Below, in pieces: positions 55,057-64,000 of a DNA stretch of 64,000 nucleotides. This DNA comes from Altererythrobacter sp. C41 (GTDB taxonomy: Bacteria > Pseudomonadota > Alphaproteobacteria > Sphingomonadales > Sphingomonadaceae): the NCBI RefSeq assembly GCF_016803135.1, contig NZ_JAEVFE010000004.1, forward strand, positions 74,501-138,500, read 5' to 3'. The stretch's first letter is position 1; every line of letters starts with the position of its first letter. The notes under the pieces were generated by a model. That model made no database searches and was not told the DNA's origin. It was given only the letters and a program-made list of their open reading frames with translations. Made by a program: the position numbers and the translations under genes.

Positions 55057-56130
55057 TCAGGCGTGCGCGAGTGTTCCCGCCACCGGCAGGCGCGCCTGGA
55101 GCGCGCCGGGAAGCCGGTCCACGACAGCATTGCGGATCGGTGTCCAGAACGCCGAGAGGGTGAGCAGGGCGGAGCCGATTACGAGAGCGGTGAGCGCGAC
55201 GTTGAGCTCCACTGCGCCGAAGCGGTCGAACAGCCAAGTCAGCGTCACCAGCACGTAGGCAAGAGCGGATACGAGCAGCGCGCGCCTGTCGACCGCGAGC
55301 GCCACTAGGCCCATCGCGACATAGACGACGAGCACTGCAATCGCTGCACCTGCGCCGATATTCACTCCCTCCGTCACGCCGATCCAGTAGAATAGCGGAT
55401 GCGCGATCATCGGCGCGGCGAGCAGGTGGAGCCAGAAGGCGACGTCGCTGCGCCGGGTTTGCCGCTCACGGTCGCTGGCGTCCCACCGCATGGCGAAGAG
55501 GAAGATGGCGAGGCCGGCGGCGAAGACCAGCGGCATCAGGGCCGTTTCGGGTTCGACGTTGTCGGGGCCGATGATGGCGACGACGAGAGCGATCACGGTG
55601 CCCGCGATCGCGCCCGCGCCTGCGGCAACCGTGATCGGGACCATGAACCGGCGCCAGTGCACCCAGGCCGCGCCCGCGGTGATCAGCGCGCACCCTGCGA
55701 TCAGAACGGCAATCAGCGATTCATTCGCATCGTTTGCCTGAAATGCCAGGATCACGAAGCCGACAAGCGCCTCGAACACCCCGCCGACGAAAGCGAGCAG
55801 CAGCACGATGCTGGGCAGCGCCATGCGCCGCTTGCGGGTGAAGAATTCGGCCATGGCCCAGGCGGCGCCGGCCATCAGAACGCCGGAGAAAGGCGGCGGG
55901 CCGTCAAGCGCCGGAGTGAATGCGTGGCCGATGCCGGCCATCGCCACCAGCAGCAGGATCGCCGCGATCGTCACGAAGATGTCGTTGAAGCTGTTGAGCA
56001 GGCGGAAATGCTCTTCATCGCCCTGAGGCGTGGCGCGCCGGCCGTGCACATGATGGCGCAGCGCCTCCGCCGCCTCGGCGCTCAAGGCGCCGCTGGCGAC
56101 CGCGCCCCGCAGGTCGTCTTCGGTGTACAT
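55057..56130 (-). CDS. DUF2157-like multi-pass membrane protein
   Basis: About 357 residues with a cytosolic N-terminus (YTEDDLRGAVASGALSAEAA, with an internal EEHFRLLNSFNDIFVTIA) and about ten membrane helices. The N-terminal pattern is that of DUF2157. Function unknown. GAGGAG lies 8 nt before the second Met (56130) and only 2 nt before the first (56136), so the second is preferred. It is downstream of an SDR gene on the same strand, 70 bp away. Confidence 0.8.
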   Translation of the reverse strand: MYTEDDLRGAVASGALSAEAAEALRHHVHGRRATPQGDEEHFRLLNSFNDIFVTIAAILLLVAMAGIGHAFTPALDGPPPFSGVLMAGAAWAMAEFFTRKRRMALPSIVLLLAFVGGVFEALVGFVILAFQANDANESLIAVLIAGCALITAGAAWVHWRRFMVPITVAAGAGAIAGTVIALVVAIIGPDNVEPETALMPLVFAAGLAIFLFAMRWDASDRERQTRRSDVAFWLHLLAAPMIAHPLFYWIGVTEGVNIGAGAAIAVLVVYVAMGLVALAVDRRALLVSALAYVLVTLTWLFDRFGAVELNVALTALVIGSALLTLSAFWTPIRNAVVDRLPGALQARLPVAGTLAHA

Positions 56131-56200
56131 CGGCATAACTCCTCCCCTGTGAAGGGGAGAAGCTATGCCTAGTGTATTACTGTGTCAATACAGCGTGGAA

Positions 56201-57136
56201 TCAGTCGCGCGCTGACGATGGCGCTGCTCCGCTGCCCAGCACGCCCTGCATCGCCTTGAGGATCGCGGCGGATTGCTCGGCGCCCGACTGCGGGGCGTGG
56301 AGATTGGTCATGGCGCCGATCTTGTCCCAGTTGGCGGCGAAGCCTTCGACCGTGCGGTCCTCTTCCTTCAGCCAGACGGCGTCGTTCATCATCACCCAGG
56401 CCGAGTGGAAACCGCCCGCGCCGGCGCCGACGATGGCGTTGGTGGGGGCATCCTCGCTCACCAGGAAGAGCGCCGCGGGGACGACGTTGACCGGGTCGAA
56501 CAGCTTGAACGCTTCCTCGGGGAACAGATCCTCGGTCATGCGCGTGCCGGCGACGGGGCTGAGCGTGTTGACCTTGATGTTGTACTTCGCGCCTTCGAGC
56601 TGGAGCGTCTTGGTCAGGCCCGCGAGGCCGAGCTTGGCCGCACCATAGTTCGCCTGGCCGAAGTTGCCGAACAGGCCGGTCGAACTGGCGGTCATCAGAA
56701 CACGGCCGTAGGCCTGCTCGCGGAAGGTTTCCCAGCAGGCCTTGGTGGCGAAGGCGGAGCCGGTCAGGTGGACCTTGACCACGAATTCGAAGTCGGCCGG
56801 TTCCATCTTCGCGAAAGTCTTGTCGCGCAGCACGCCGGCGTTGTTGATCAGGATATGGACGCCGCCCCACTTCTGCTTGGCGTCGGCGACCATCTTTTCC
56901 ATCTGCTCGTATTCGGTGACGGAGGCACCGTTTGCGATCGCCTCGCCGCCGGCCTTTTCGATCTCCTCGACGACCTGCGCCGCGGCATCGGACGAGCCGG
57001 TGCCGTCGCGCGAACCGCCGAGATCGTTGACCACGACTTTCGCGCCGCGGCGGCCGAGCTCGAGCGCGTACTCGCGCCCCAGGCCGCCGCCGGCCCCGGT
57101 GACGATGGCAACCTTGTCCTTGAACGAAACGGTCAT
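56201..57136 (-). CDS. SDR-family (3R)-hydroxyacyl-CoA dehydrogenase-like protein
   Basis: A 311-residue SDR. Motifs: TGAGGGLG near 14, NDLGGSRDGTGSSD, NNAGVLRDK, catalytic Ser (TASSTGL) and YxxxK (ANYGAAKLGL). The extra NDLGGSRDG insertion and the long C-terminus match the dehydrogenase part of peroxisomal multifunctional enzyme type 2, so a role in fatty-acid or sterol side-chain beta-oxidation is likely. CAGGAGGACATGCC precedes the ATG. No acyl-CoA genes adjoin. Confidence 0.88.
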   Translation of the reverse strand: MTVSFKDKVAIVTGAGGGLGREYALELGRRGAKVVVNDLGGSRDGTGSSDAAAQVVEEIEKAGGEAIANGASVTEYEQMEKMVADAKQKWGGVHILINNAGVLRDKTFAKMEPADFEFVVKVHLTGSAFATKACWETFREQAYGRVLMTASSTGLFGNFGQANYGAAKLGLAGLTKTLQLEGAKYNIKVNTLSPVAGTRMTEDLFPEEAFKLFDPVNVVPAALFLVSEDAPTNAIVGAGAGGFHSAWVMMNDAVWLKEEDRTVEGFAANWDKIGAMTNLHAPQSGAEQSAAILKAMQGVLGSGAAPSSARD

Positions 57137-57259
57137 GGCATGTCCTCCTGTGGCCGCGCGGGGCCTTACGTGTGCGTCAATCAGAGCGCGGGGTGACAGG
57201 TTCCGCCGCGCGATGCAACTGCGCGTGCGAGCTGGCGCGATGCCGTAGGGGCATGAGGT

Positions 57260-57928
57260 TCAGAGCTTCTCCAGCACCGGAATAAGCTCGCTCAGCGAAT
57301 CGATCGAGGCATCCGCGCCCAGTTCCTCGCGCGGCTTGTCGCAGTAGCCGTAGCAGGCGGCGATCACCGGCACCTCCGCAGCGCGGGCGGCGCGCACGTC
57401 GTAGGAGCTGTCGCCGACGTAGACCATGCGCCCGCCGCCGCAGCATTCGCGGGCGTGCAGGATCGGGTCGGGCGCCGGCTTGGCGCGCCCCTTGCCCATG
57501 GTGTCGCCGCCGATCACGCAATCGAACCGGTCGACCAGCTCCAGCGTGCCGAGAATGGCGCGCGCGAACTGTTCGAACTTGTTGGTCACCACGCCCACCC
57601 GCACGCCGCGCGCGGCCAGCTCGTCGAGCATCTCGACCGCGCCGGGGTAGGGCCGCGTGTGGACGGCGTGATTGTCGCCGTAGAAGGCGAGCATCTGCTT
57701 GTAGAGCGTGTGGAACTCGTCGTCGGGCAGGCCGCCCTGGTCGTCGATCGCGCGCTTGAGCATGATCTTCGCGCCGCCGCCGATCAGGTCCTTGGCACTG
57801 TCCGCCGGGACGCTGGCAAAGCCGCCGAGCGCGAGCGCATGGTTGACCGCCGCGCCGAGATCGCGGTGCGTCTCCAGCAAGGTGCCGTCCAGATCGAAGC
57901 CGACCACGTCGAAGGGGAAATCCGCCAT
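57260..57928 (-). CDS. gph: Phosphoglycolate phosphatase (HAD family)
   Basis: A 222-residue HAD hydrolase. Motif I DVVGFDLDGTLLET (two catalytic Asp), motif II VVTNK, motif III KPAPDP and motif IV VGDSSYDVRAARAA are all there. The C1 cap is of the size usual in Gph. It detoxifies 2-phosphoglycolate from DNA repair or oxygenation. The ATG at 57928 is 48 bp from the divergent glmU, a pairing kept in sphingomonads. Confidence 0.9.
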   Translation of the reverse strand: MADFPFDVVGFDLDGTLLETHRDLGAAVNHALALGGFASVPADSAKDLIGGGAKIMLKRAIDDQGGLPDDEFHTLYKQMLAFYGDNHAVHTRPYPGAVEMLDELAARGVRVGVVTNKFEQFARAILGTLELVDRFDCVIGGDTMGKGRAKPAPDPILHARECCGGGRMVYVGDSSYDVRAARAAEVPVIAACYGYCDKPREELGADASIDSLSELIPVLEKL

Positions 57929-57976
57929 GCGGCACGACCTGACGGATGGTTCTTCAAACCGCAAGCGTTTGCTGGC

Positions 57977-59344
57977 ATGGCCGCGCGCATGAGAGAATTC
58001 GCCACGATCATCCTCGCCGCGGGCAAGGGCACCCGCATGAAATCGGACCTGCACAAGGTCCTCCACCCGATCGCCGGGCGGCCGATGCTCGACCACCTGA
58101 TGGCTTCTGCCGCGGAGCTCGCCCCCGCCAAGACGGTGGTCGTCGTCGGCAGCGGGCGCGAGCAGCTCGAGGCAGCACTGGGCGACCGTGCGGAGACCAG
58201 CCTGCAGGAACCGCAGCTCGGCACGGGCCATGCGGTGCAGCAGGCGCAGGCCAGCCTCGAGGGCTTCGCGGGCGACGTGCTGATCCTCTACGGCGACGTG
58301 CCTTTCGTGCGCGCGCAGACCATGCGCAGGATGCTCGACCGGCTCCATGCGGAGGACAAGCCCGCGGTGGTCGTGCTCGGGTTCGAGCCTGCCGATGCGC
58401 TGCAATATGGTCGCGTGATCGCCGATGCGGACGGGCGGATCACGAAGATGGTCGAGCACAAGGATGCGGACGACGCGGAGCGTGCCTGCCGCCTGTGCAA
58501 CTCCGGCCTGATGGCGGCGCGCGCGGCGGACATGTTCGACCTGCTCGCACGCGTGGGCAACGACAACAGCCAGGGCGAGTACTACCTCGTCGACGTGGTC
58601 AATGTCGCCAATGCCGACGGGCGGCACAGCGCGGTGGTGGTGACCGACGACCCGGACGAGGTCGCGGGCATCAACAGCCGCGCCGAACTCGCCCGGGCCG
58701 AGGCGCAGTGGCAGGAATTGAAGCGCGAGGAAGCGATGGCGAACGGCGCCTCACTCCGCGCGCCCGAGACCGTGTTTTTCAGTTGGGACACGGAGATCGG
58801 CCGGGACGTGACGATCGAACCCAACGTCGTCTTCGGTCCGGGCGCGAAAGTCGCCGACGGGGCGACGATCCGTGCGTTCTCGCACATCGAGGGCGCCGAG
58901 ATCGGACCCGGCTGCGAAGTCGGCCCGTTCGCGCGCCTGCGCCCCGGCGCGGTGATGGAGAAGGGCAGCAAGGTCGGCAATTTCGTCGAGATGAAGAAGG
59001 CCGTTTTGGGCGAGGGCGCGAAGGCCAACCACCTGACCTACCTCGGGGATGCCGAGGTGGGGCCGGGTGCCAACATCGGCGCGGGCACGATCACCTGCAA
59101 CTACGACGGCTACTTCAAGTACAAGACCGTGATCGGCCCGCGCGCCTTCATCGGATCGAACAGCGCGCTGATCGCGCCGGTGAAGATCGGCGCAGACGCG
59201 ATCGTTGCCGCCGGCAGCGCGGTCAGCCGCGACGTTGCGGACGGCGAACTGCGCATGGTCCGCGGCGAGCAACTGGTGAAGCCCGGCTGGGCCGACCGCT
59301 TCCACGACACGATGAAGAAGAAAAAGGCGGAGAAGGGGAAGTAG
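57977..59344 (+). CDS. glmU: Bifunctional GlcN-1-P acetyltransferase / GlcNAc-1-P uridylyltransferase
   Basis: About 455 residues. The N-terminal pyrophosphorylase domain has ILAAGKGTRMKSDLHKVLH and LYGDVPFV; the C-terminal acetyltransferase domain has hexapeptide repeats (ATIRAFSHIEGAEIGPGCEV, KVGNFVEMKKAVLGEGAKAN, HLTYLGDAEVGPGANIGAGT) and ITCNYDGYFKYKT. It makes UDP-GlcNAc for peptidoglycan. ATG at 57977 or 57989. A Lys-rich end (MKKKKAEKGK) is a little unusual. Confidence 0.96.
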   Translation: MAARMREFATIILAAGKGTRMKSDLHKVLHPIAGRPMLDHLMASAAELAPAKTVVVVGSGREQLEAALGDRAETSLQEPQLGTGHAVQQAQASLEGFAGDVLILYGDVPFVRAQTMRRMLDRLHAEDKPAVVVLGFEPADALQYGRVIADADGRITKMVEHKDADDAERACRLCNSGLMAARAADMFDLLARVGNDNSQGEYYLVDVVNVANADGRHSAVVVTDDPDEVAGINSRAELARAEAQWQELKREEAMANGASLRAPETVFFSWDTEIGRDVTIEPNVVFGPGAKVADGATIRAFSHIEGAEIGPGCEVGPFARLRPGAVMEKGSKVGNFVEMKKAVLGEGAKANHLTYLGDAEVGPGANIGAGTITCNYDGYFKYKTVIGPRAFIGSNSALIAPVKIGADAIVAAGSAVSRDVADGELRMVRGEQLVKPGWADRFHDTMKKKKAEKGK

Positions 59345-59349
59345 CATCG

Positions 59350-59426
59350 TCATCCCAGCGAAAGCTGGGATCGCGTGCAGCCACGTCGGACCTCGCGGCC
59401 AGCGATCCCAGCTTTCGCTGGGATGA
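59350..59426. repeat. Paired dispersed palindromes forming a perfect 24-bp inverted repeat
   Basis: Two 24-bp segments (59350-59373 and 59403-59426) are exact reverse complements, each itself a hairpin around GCGAAAGC. A 29-bp spacer separates them. They belong to the same dispersed family as 39095 and 48706. They fill the glmU-HNH spacer, 5 bp after the glmU stop, and can fold as two small hairpins or one long one. Confidence 0.85.
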
Positions 59427-59459
59427 TGGATTGGGAGGAGGGAAAGGGATGGCGCTCGC

Positions 59460-59738
59460 GTGACTCGCGAACCCCTTATCTGCTGGCTCTGCGGCCGTCC
59501 GATCGCCGAGCGGTTGCAGTGGCACCATCCGGTACCCAAGGCGAAAAAGGGCCGCGCCACCGTTCCCGTCCACCCGATCTGCCACCGCGCGATCCATGCC
59601 AACTTCACCAACGCCCAGCTCACGCGGTTCGGCGATGATCCAGAGCGGGTGCGCGCCGACGAGGCGATCGCGAAGTTTCTCGACTGGATCGCGGACAAGC
59701 CGCCCGACTTTCACGCGCCGACGCGCGGCGCGCGCTAG
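59460..59738 (+). CDS. Small HNH-like zinc protein
   Basis: A 92-residue protein. The sequence CWLCGRPIAERLQWHHPVPK and VHPICHRAIHANF has the CxxC, HH and CH...H arrangement of HNH nucleases with a zinc-knuckle frame. The start is GTG at 59460. It has no neighbour suggestive of restriction or a phage. The end overlaps the converging methyltransferase by 4 bp (CTAG). Substrate not known; it is conserved in several sphingomonads, to my recollection. Confidence 0.78.
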   Translation: MTREPLICWLCGRPIAERLQWHHPVPKAKKGRATVPVHPICHRAIHANFTNAQLTRFGDDPERVRADEAIAKFLDWIADKPPDFHAPTRGAR

Positions 59739-60292
59739 TCGATGCCGCCGAAGCCCGGGATGAAGGTTTCGGGCACGGTCCATTTGAACACCGGACGGTT
59801 CGCAACCACGCGGCGTTCCTCGGGCGTCCAGTCGCCCATGTTGAAGTCGTGGCTGACCACGCGCGCGCCAGGTTCGAGTTGTTCGAGCAGCTGCGGCCGC
59901 AGGCGCAGATTGAGCATGTCGCCGAGGTAGAGCGTCACCACGTCGGCGTCGGAGAAGTCGGTCGCGAACAGGTCCGATTCGCGGAACTCGACCAGGTGCG
60001 AGACCCCGGCTTCCTCGGCATTCCTGCGTGCGACCTTGATGAGCTGCGGGTCGATCTCGATCCCGACCGCTCGGACGCCGAACCGCTTCGCCGCCGTGAT
60101 CGGAATGCGGCCGTCGCCGGAGCCGAGATCGTAGAGCACGTCGCCCTCACCGATTTCGCCCATCTCCAGCATGGCTTCGACCACGGGCTCGGGCGTGGGG
60201 ATGTAGTGGATGTCCACCCGCGGCCCACATCCGGCGAGCGCGAGGAGGAATGCGGCCAGCTGCGACAGACGAAGAGGGAGGGCGGCGGTCAC
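59735..60292 (-). CDS. Class I SAM methyltransferase with a lipoprotein-like N-terminus
   Basis: A 185-residue protein. Residues 1-22 form a hydrophobic segment ending in a lipobox (LALAGC, Cys22), followed by the methyltransferase: VPTPEPVV-like entry (IPTPEPVVEAMLEMG), motif I VLYDLGSGDGRIPITAAKRF, GIEIDP and the post-motif TLYLGDMLNLRLRP, then SHDFNMGDW. This arrangement is that of the FAM173/ATPSCKMT-like lysine methyltransferases, which in eukaryotes modify membrane proteins including ATP synthase subunit c. A lipid anchor and a SAM enzyme are odd together; the segment may be a cytoplasm-facing membrane anchor. It precedes the atp operon terminator. Confidence 0.85.
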   Translation of the reverse strand: MTAALPLRLSQLAAFLLALAGCGPRVDIHYIPTPEPVVEAMLEMGEIGEGDVLYDLGSGDGRIPITAAKRFGVRAVGIEIDPQLIKVARRNAEEAGVSHLVEFRESDLFATDFSDADVVTLYLGDMLNLRLRPQLLEQLEPGARVVSHDFNMGDWTPEERRVVANRPVFKWTVPETFIPGFGGID

Positions 60293-60420
60293 GCGGGTCG
60301 CATGAGCGCGGAATTGTGACGTCAGTATTAACGATGACGCGGGGCGGCTTGATGAGAGGCGTGGCGCGGTGCCGGATTTTAAGGCGCGGAGGCGTGAACT
60401 CGTGGAGCCGAGACTCCCAC

Positions 60421-60499
60421 GTCATCCCCGCGCAGGCGGGGATCCAGCTTAGGTCTGCGGCGGAGGGGTTAGCTGGGCCCCCGCCTTCGCGGGGGTGAC
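60421..60499. repeat. Imperfect long inverted repeat in the 350-bp spacer before the atp terminator
   Basis: Arms beginning GTCATCCCCGCGCAGG and ending CGCGGGGGTGAC (60421-60449 and 60471-60499) pair with a few mismatches; each half is also a small hairpin of the CCCCGC...GCGGGG type. It is related in shape to the 59350 element. With the atp terminator, it is all I can support in 60293-60642. Confidence 0.7.
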
Positions 60500-60586
60500 G
60501 GGTGGAGAACCGGGAGAGGACGCGGCGCGACAGCGCGGGGGGCACAAGGGAGAAGCCCGGTGCTGACCTCTTCGCGCCTTCGAGCG

Positions 60587-60616
60587 AAACAAAAAGGGCG
60601 GCCTCGCAGCCGCCCC
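60587..60616 (-). terminator. Intrinsic terminator of the atp operon
   Basis: On the minus strand GGGCGGC-TGCGAG-GCCGCCC is followed by TTTTTGTTT. The hairpin lies 27 bp after the atpC stop. It is the clearest intrinsic terminator in this half of the window. Confidence 0.92.
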
Positions 60617-60642
60617 TCTTCGATTCCGATCGGCTGAGGCCG

Positions 60643-60900
60643 TTAGCCCTCGACGTGCTCCGCGAGAACGGTGAGACCGTTCTCGCCCACTTCGGCGAAA
60701 CCGCCGCGGACCTGGATCTCCTCGGGCGCGGCGCCTTCGGTCTTGTAGACCTGCACCGCGCCGTCGCGGATCGTCGACATGAAGGGCGCGTGGCCCTCCA
60801 GCACGCCGAACTCGCCTTCCGCGCCGGGGACGACGACCATGTGGACGTCCTCGCTGCGGACGAGCTTTGCCGGGGTCACGAGTTCGAAATGCAGTGCCAT
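60643..60900 (-). CDS. atpC: ATP synthase epsilon subunit
   Basis: An 85-residue subunit of F1. It has the N-terminal beta-sandwich ([20 protein letters not shown] and [20 protein letters not shown]) but almost none of the C-terminal helical hairpin that inhibits the E. coli enzyme. Short epsilons of this kind are common in alphaproteobacteria. GGGAGAATGAC precedes the ATG. A spacer of 121 bp with two palindromes separates it from atpD. Confidence 0.95.
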   Translation of the reverse strand: MALHFELVTPAKLVRSEDVHMVVVPGAEGEFGVLEGHAPFMSTIRDGAVQVYKTEGAAPEEIQVRGGFAEVGENGLTVLAEHVEG

Positions 60901-60910
60901 GTCATTCTCC

Positions 60911-61010
60911 CCCCTCCCGCTTGCGGGAGGGGCCGGGGGAGGGCTGGTTACTTCTCGGGGAGGGGGTGCCCAACAGGCCCTCCCCTGACCCCTCCCGCAA
61001 GCGGGAGGGG
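60911..61010. repeat. Two palindromes in the atpD-atpC spacer
   Basis: Hairpins CCCCTCCCGCTTGCGGGAGG plus two more G (60911-60932) and its centre-inverted twin with GCAAGC (60989-61010) are 56 bp apart. They fill the spacer of an operon whose genes normally almost touch. They could stabilise or process the message and change atpC yield. Confidence 0.85.
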
Positions 61011-61021
61011 GACGTCGTTCG

Positions 61022-62837
<1,816 letters not shown>

Positions 62838-62862
62838 GATAGTGTTCCGGTAGCTTGTAGCC

Positions 62863-63744
62863 TTAGAGCGCTTCGGCGCCGGCGATGATTTCGATGAGTT
62901 CGGTGGTGATCGCGGCCTGACGGCTGCGGTTGTACTGGATGGTGAGCTTGTTGATCAGCTCGCCCGCGTTGCGCGTCGCGTTGTCCATCGCGGTCATCGA
63001 GGCGCCCTGTTCGGACGCGGCGATTTCCAGCAGCGCGCCGAACACCTGCGTCTTGACGTAGCGCGGCAGCAGCTCCTCGAGGATCGCTTCCTCGTCGGGT
63101 TCGTACTCGACCACCGCTTCCGCAGCGGAGGATTCCGCTTCCGCGCGCGGGGCGGGGACGGGGATCAGCTGCTGCACGGTCGGGTCCTGGGCCAGCGCGG
63201 ACTTGAACACCGGGTAGACGAGGTGCGCGACGTCGAACTTGCCCGCCTCGTACATCGCGATCAGCTCGTCCGCGATCGCTTCGGCTTCCCCGAAGCCCGG
63301 ATCACGCACGGTGCTGGTGTCGAAGTTCTGCTCGATGCGATCGGCATAGTCGCGCCTGATCGGCGCGCGGCCCTTCTTGCCGACGAGGTAGAACGTGACG
63401 TCCTTGCCCTCGGCGATCAGCGCGCGCGCCTTGATCTTCGCGGCCTTGACCACGTTGGCGTTGAGACCGCCGCACAGGCCCTTGTCGGTGTTGACCACGA
63501 CCAGCAGATGGCGCTTGTCCGAGCCGGTGCCGGCCAGCAGACGGGGCGCACTGTCGCTGCCCCCGACCTTGCCGGCGAGCGAAGCCATGACCGCGGACAG
63601 CCGCTCGGCATAAGGGCGCGCGGCTTCCGCCGCGGCCTGCGCCTTGCGCAGCTTCGCCGCCGCGACCATCTGCTTGGCCTTGGTGATCTTCTGGGTCGAC
63701 TTGACCGAGTTGATCCGGCCCTTGAGTTCCTTGAGTGAAGCCAC
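62863..63744 (-). CDS. atpG: ATP synthase gamma subunit
   Basis: A 293-residue central-stalk subunit. It begins [20 protein letters not shown] and ends [15 protein letters not shown], both diagnostic. The start is GTG at 63744, with GGAGACCGAAGA before it; no nearby ATG gives the conserved N-terminus. An acidic insertion (about 200-215, [18 protein letters not shown]) is typical of alphaproteobacteria. Confidence 0.96.
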   Translation of the reverse strand: MASLKELKGRINSVKSTQKITKAKQMVAAAKLRKAQAAAEAARPYAERLSAVMASLAGKVGGSDSAPRLLAGTGSDKRHLLVVVNTDKGLCGGLNANVVKAAKIKARALIAEGKDVTFYLVGKKGRAPIRRDYADRIEQNFDTSTVRDPGFGEAEAIADELIAMYEAGKFDVAHLVYPVFKSALAQDPTVQQLIPVPAPRAEAESSAAEAVVEYEPDEEAILEELLPRYVKTQVFGALLEIAASEQGASMTAMDNATRNAGELINKLTIQYNRSRQAAITTELIEIIAGAEAL

Positions 63745-63761
63745 TCTTCGGTCTCCATACT

Positions 63762-63876
63762 CCCTCTCCCCTGAAGGGGAGAGGGCCGGGGAGAGGGGGC
63801 TATCGCCACCTCGGTTGAAAGGTCTGGGGAGGAGAGCGTGCCCCTCTCCCAACCCTCTCCCCTGAAGGGGAGAGGG
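63762..63876. repeat. Two identical 24-bp palindromes in the atpA-atpG spacer
   Basis: CCCTCTCCCCTGAAGGGGAG plus AGGG occurs at 63762-63785 and again at 63853-63876. Each is a perfect 11-bp-stem palindrome with a tiny GA loop. Together they fill most of the 139-bp spacer. A third imperfect copy of the arms (GGGGAGAGGG, CCCCTCTCCC) lies in between, so larger hairpins are possible. Confidence 0.88.
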
Positions 63877-63883
63877 CTATGAC

Positions 63884-64000
63884 TTAAGCGAACTGCTTCG
63901 CGAACGTATCGAGCGCCGCCACCGTGCGGTTCTTCACGTCGTCCTCGAACTTGCCGCTCTCGCGGATGTCCTTGAGCACGTCGGCGTGTTCGCTGCGCAT
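63884..64000 (-). CDS. atpA: ATP synthase alpha subunit, C-terminal 38 residues (cut by window edge)
   Basis: The frame from the right edge ends with a TAA. The visible residues are MRSEHADVLKDIRESGKFED and then DVKNRTVAALDTFAKQFA, the well-known C-terminus of AtpA. The rest lies beyond the window. It is upstream of atpG, as expected for atpHAGDC. Confidence 0.95.
   Translation of the reverse strand: MRSEHADVLKDIRESGKFEDDVKNRTVAALDTFAKQFA

Noticed and set aside
60906-61018. CRISPR-like repeats in the atpD-atpC spacer
   Set aside because: Only two copies, inverted to each other, and no spacers of even size; also no cas genes.

Overview
The window is very GC-rich, densely packed bacterial chromosome. 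Gene content and order point to a sphingomonad alphaproteobacterium, most likely of the Erythrobacteraceae. The evidence is a circularly permuted two-piece tmRNA gene, a large TonB-dependent receptor, the lptD-surA-pdxA-ksgA block, HdaA, DUF2794, an interrupted atp operon read as atpA-atpG-(lipoprotein)-atpD-atpC, and short dispersed palindromes typical of that group. There is no insertion sequence, prophage, integrase, rRNA, tRNA or CRISPR array. This is core chromosome, and its interest lies in operon details.

Left part (1-16.4 kb). A UbiH-family hydroxylase faces a DsbD-type thiol-disulfide reductase. An S10 carboxypeptidase with a small lipoprotein lies downstream of uvrB. A DUF3617 lipoprotein and an alpha/beta hydrolase follow. 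Next comes a tight four-gene operon (9.4-13.3 kb): circularly permuted ATP-grasp, alpha-E protein, transglutaminase-like protease and Anbu, the ancestral proteasome beta-like peptidase. After it sit a LuxR-type regulator with a degenerate receiver, an extensin-like lipoprotein and a PutP symporter.

Middle part (16.5-36.8 kb). typA/bipA, an MscS channel, a TonB-dependent receptor and the ybbP/ybbA exporter divergent from a TesA-type esterase are followed by ssrA on the minus strand and mscL. A plus-strand run then holds lemA, two TPM-domain proteins, a NUDIX hydrolase and an SDR. PspC is coupled to a 39-residue membrane peptide behind a GG-N10-GC (sigma-54 type) promoter with a 22-bp near-palindrome just upstream; recF is divergent. 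The arginine succinyltransferase genes astA and astB follow an M20 hydrolase that may do the job of AstE.

Right part (36.9-64 kb). Malate synthase G, an OmpA-family protein, the outer-membrane biogenesis block lptD-surA-pdxA-ksgA, pepA-holC, ndk, and purM-purN with purN fused to a YjbR domain. Then hdaA, a serine acetyltransferase, DUF2794, gph divergent from glmU, an HNH protein, a lipobox-bearing methyltransferase, and finally the 3' half of the atp operon, which carries an extra lipoprotein gene and paired palindromes in two of its spacers and ends at a clear intrinsic terminator.

Several genes here start with TTG, some inside a TTGA overlap with the upstream stop codon, which implies translational coupling. 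Functions are assigned by reading motifs; no database search was run.
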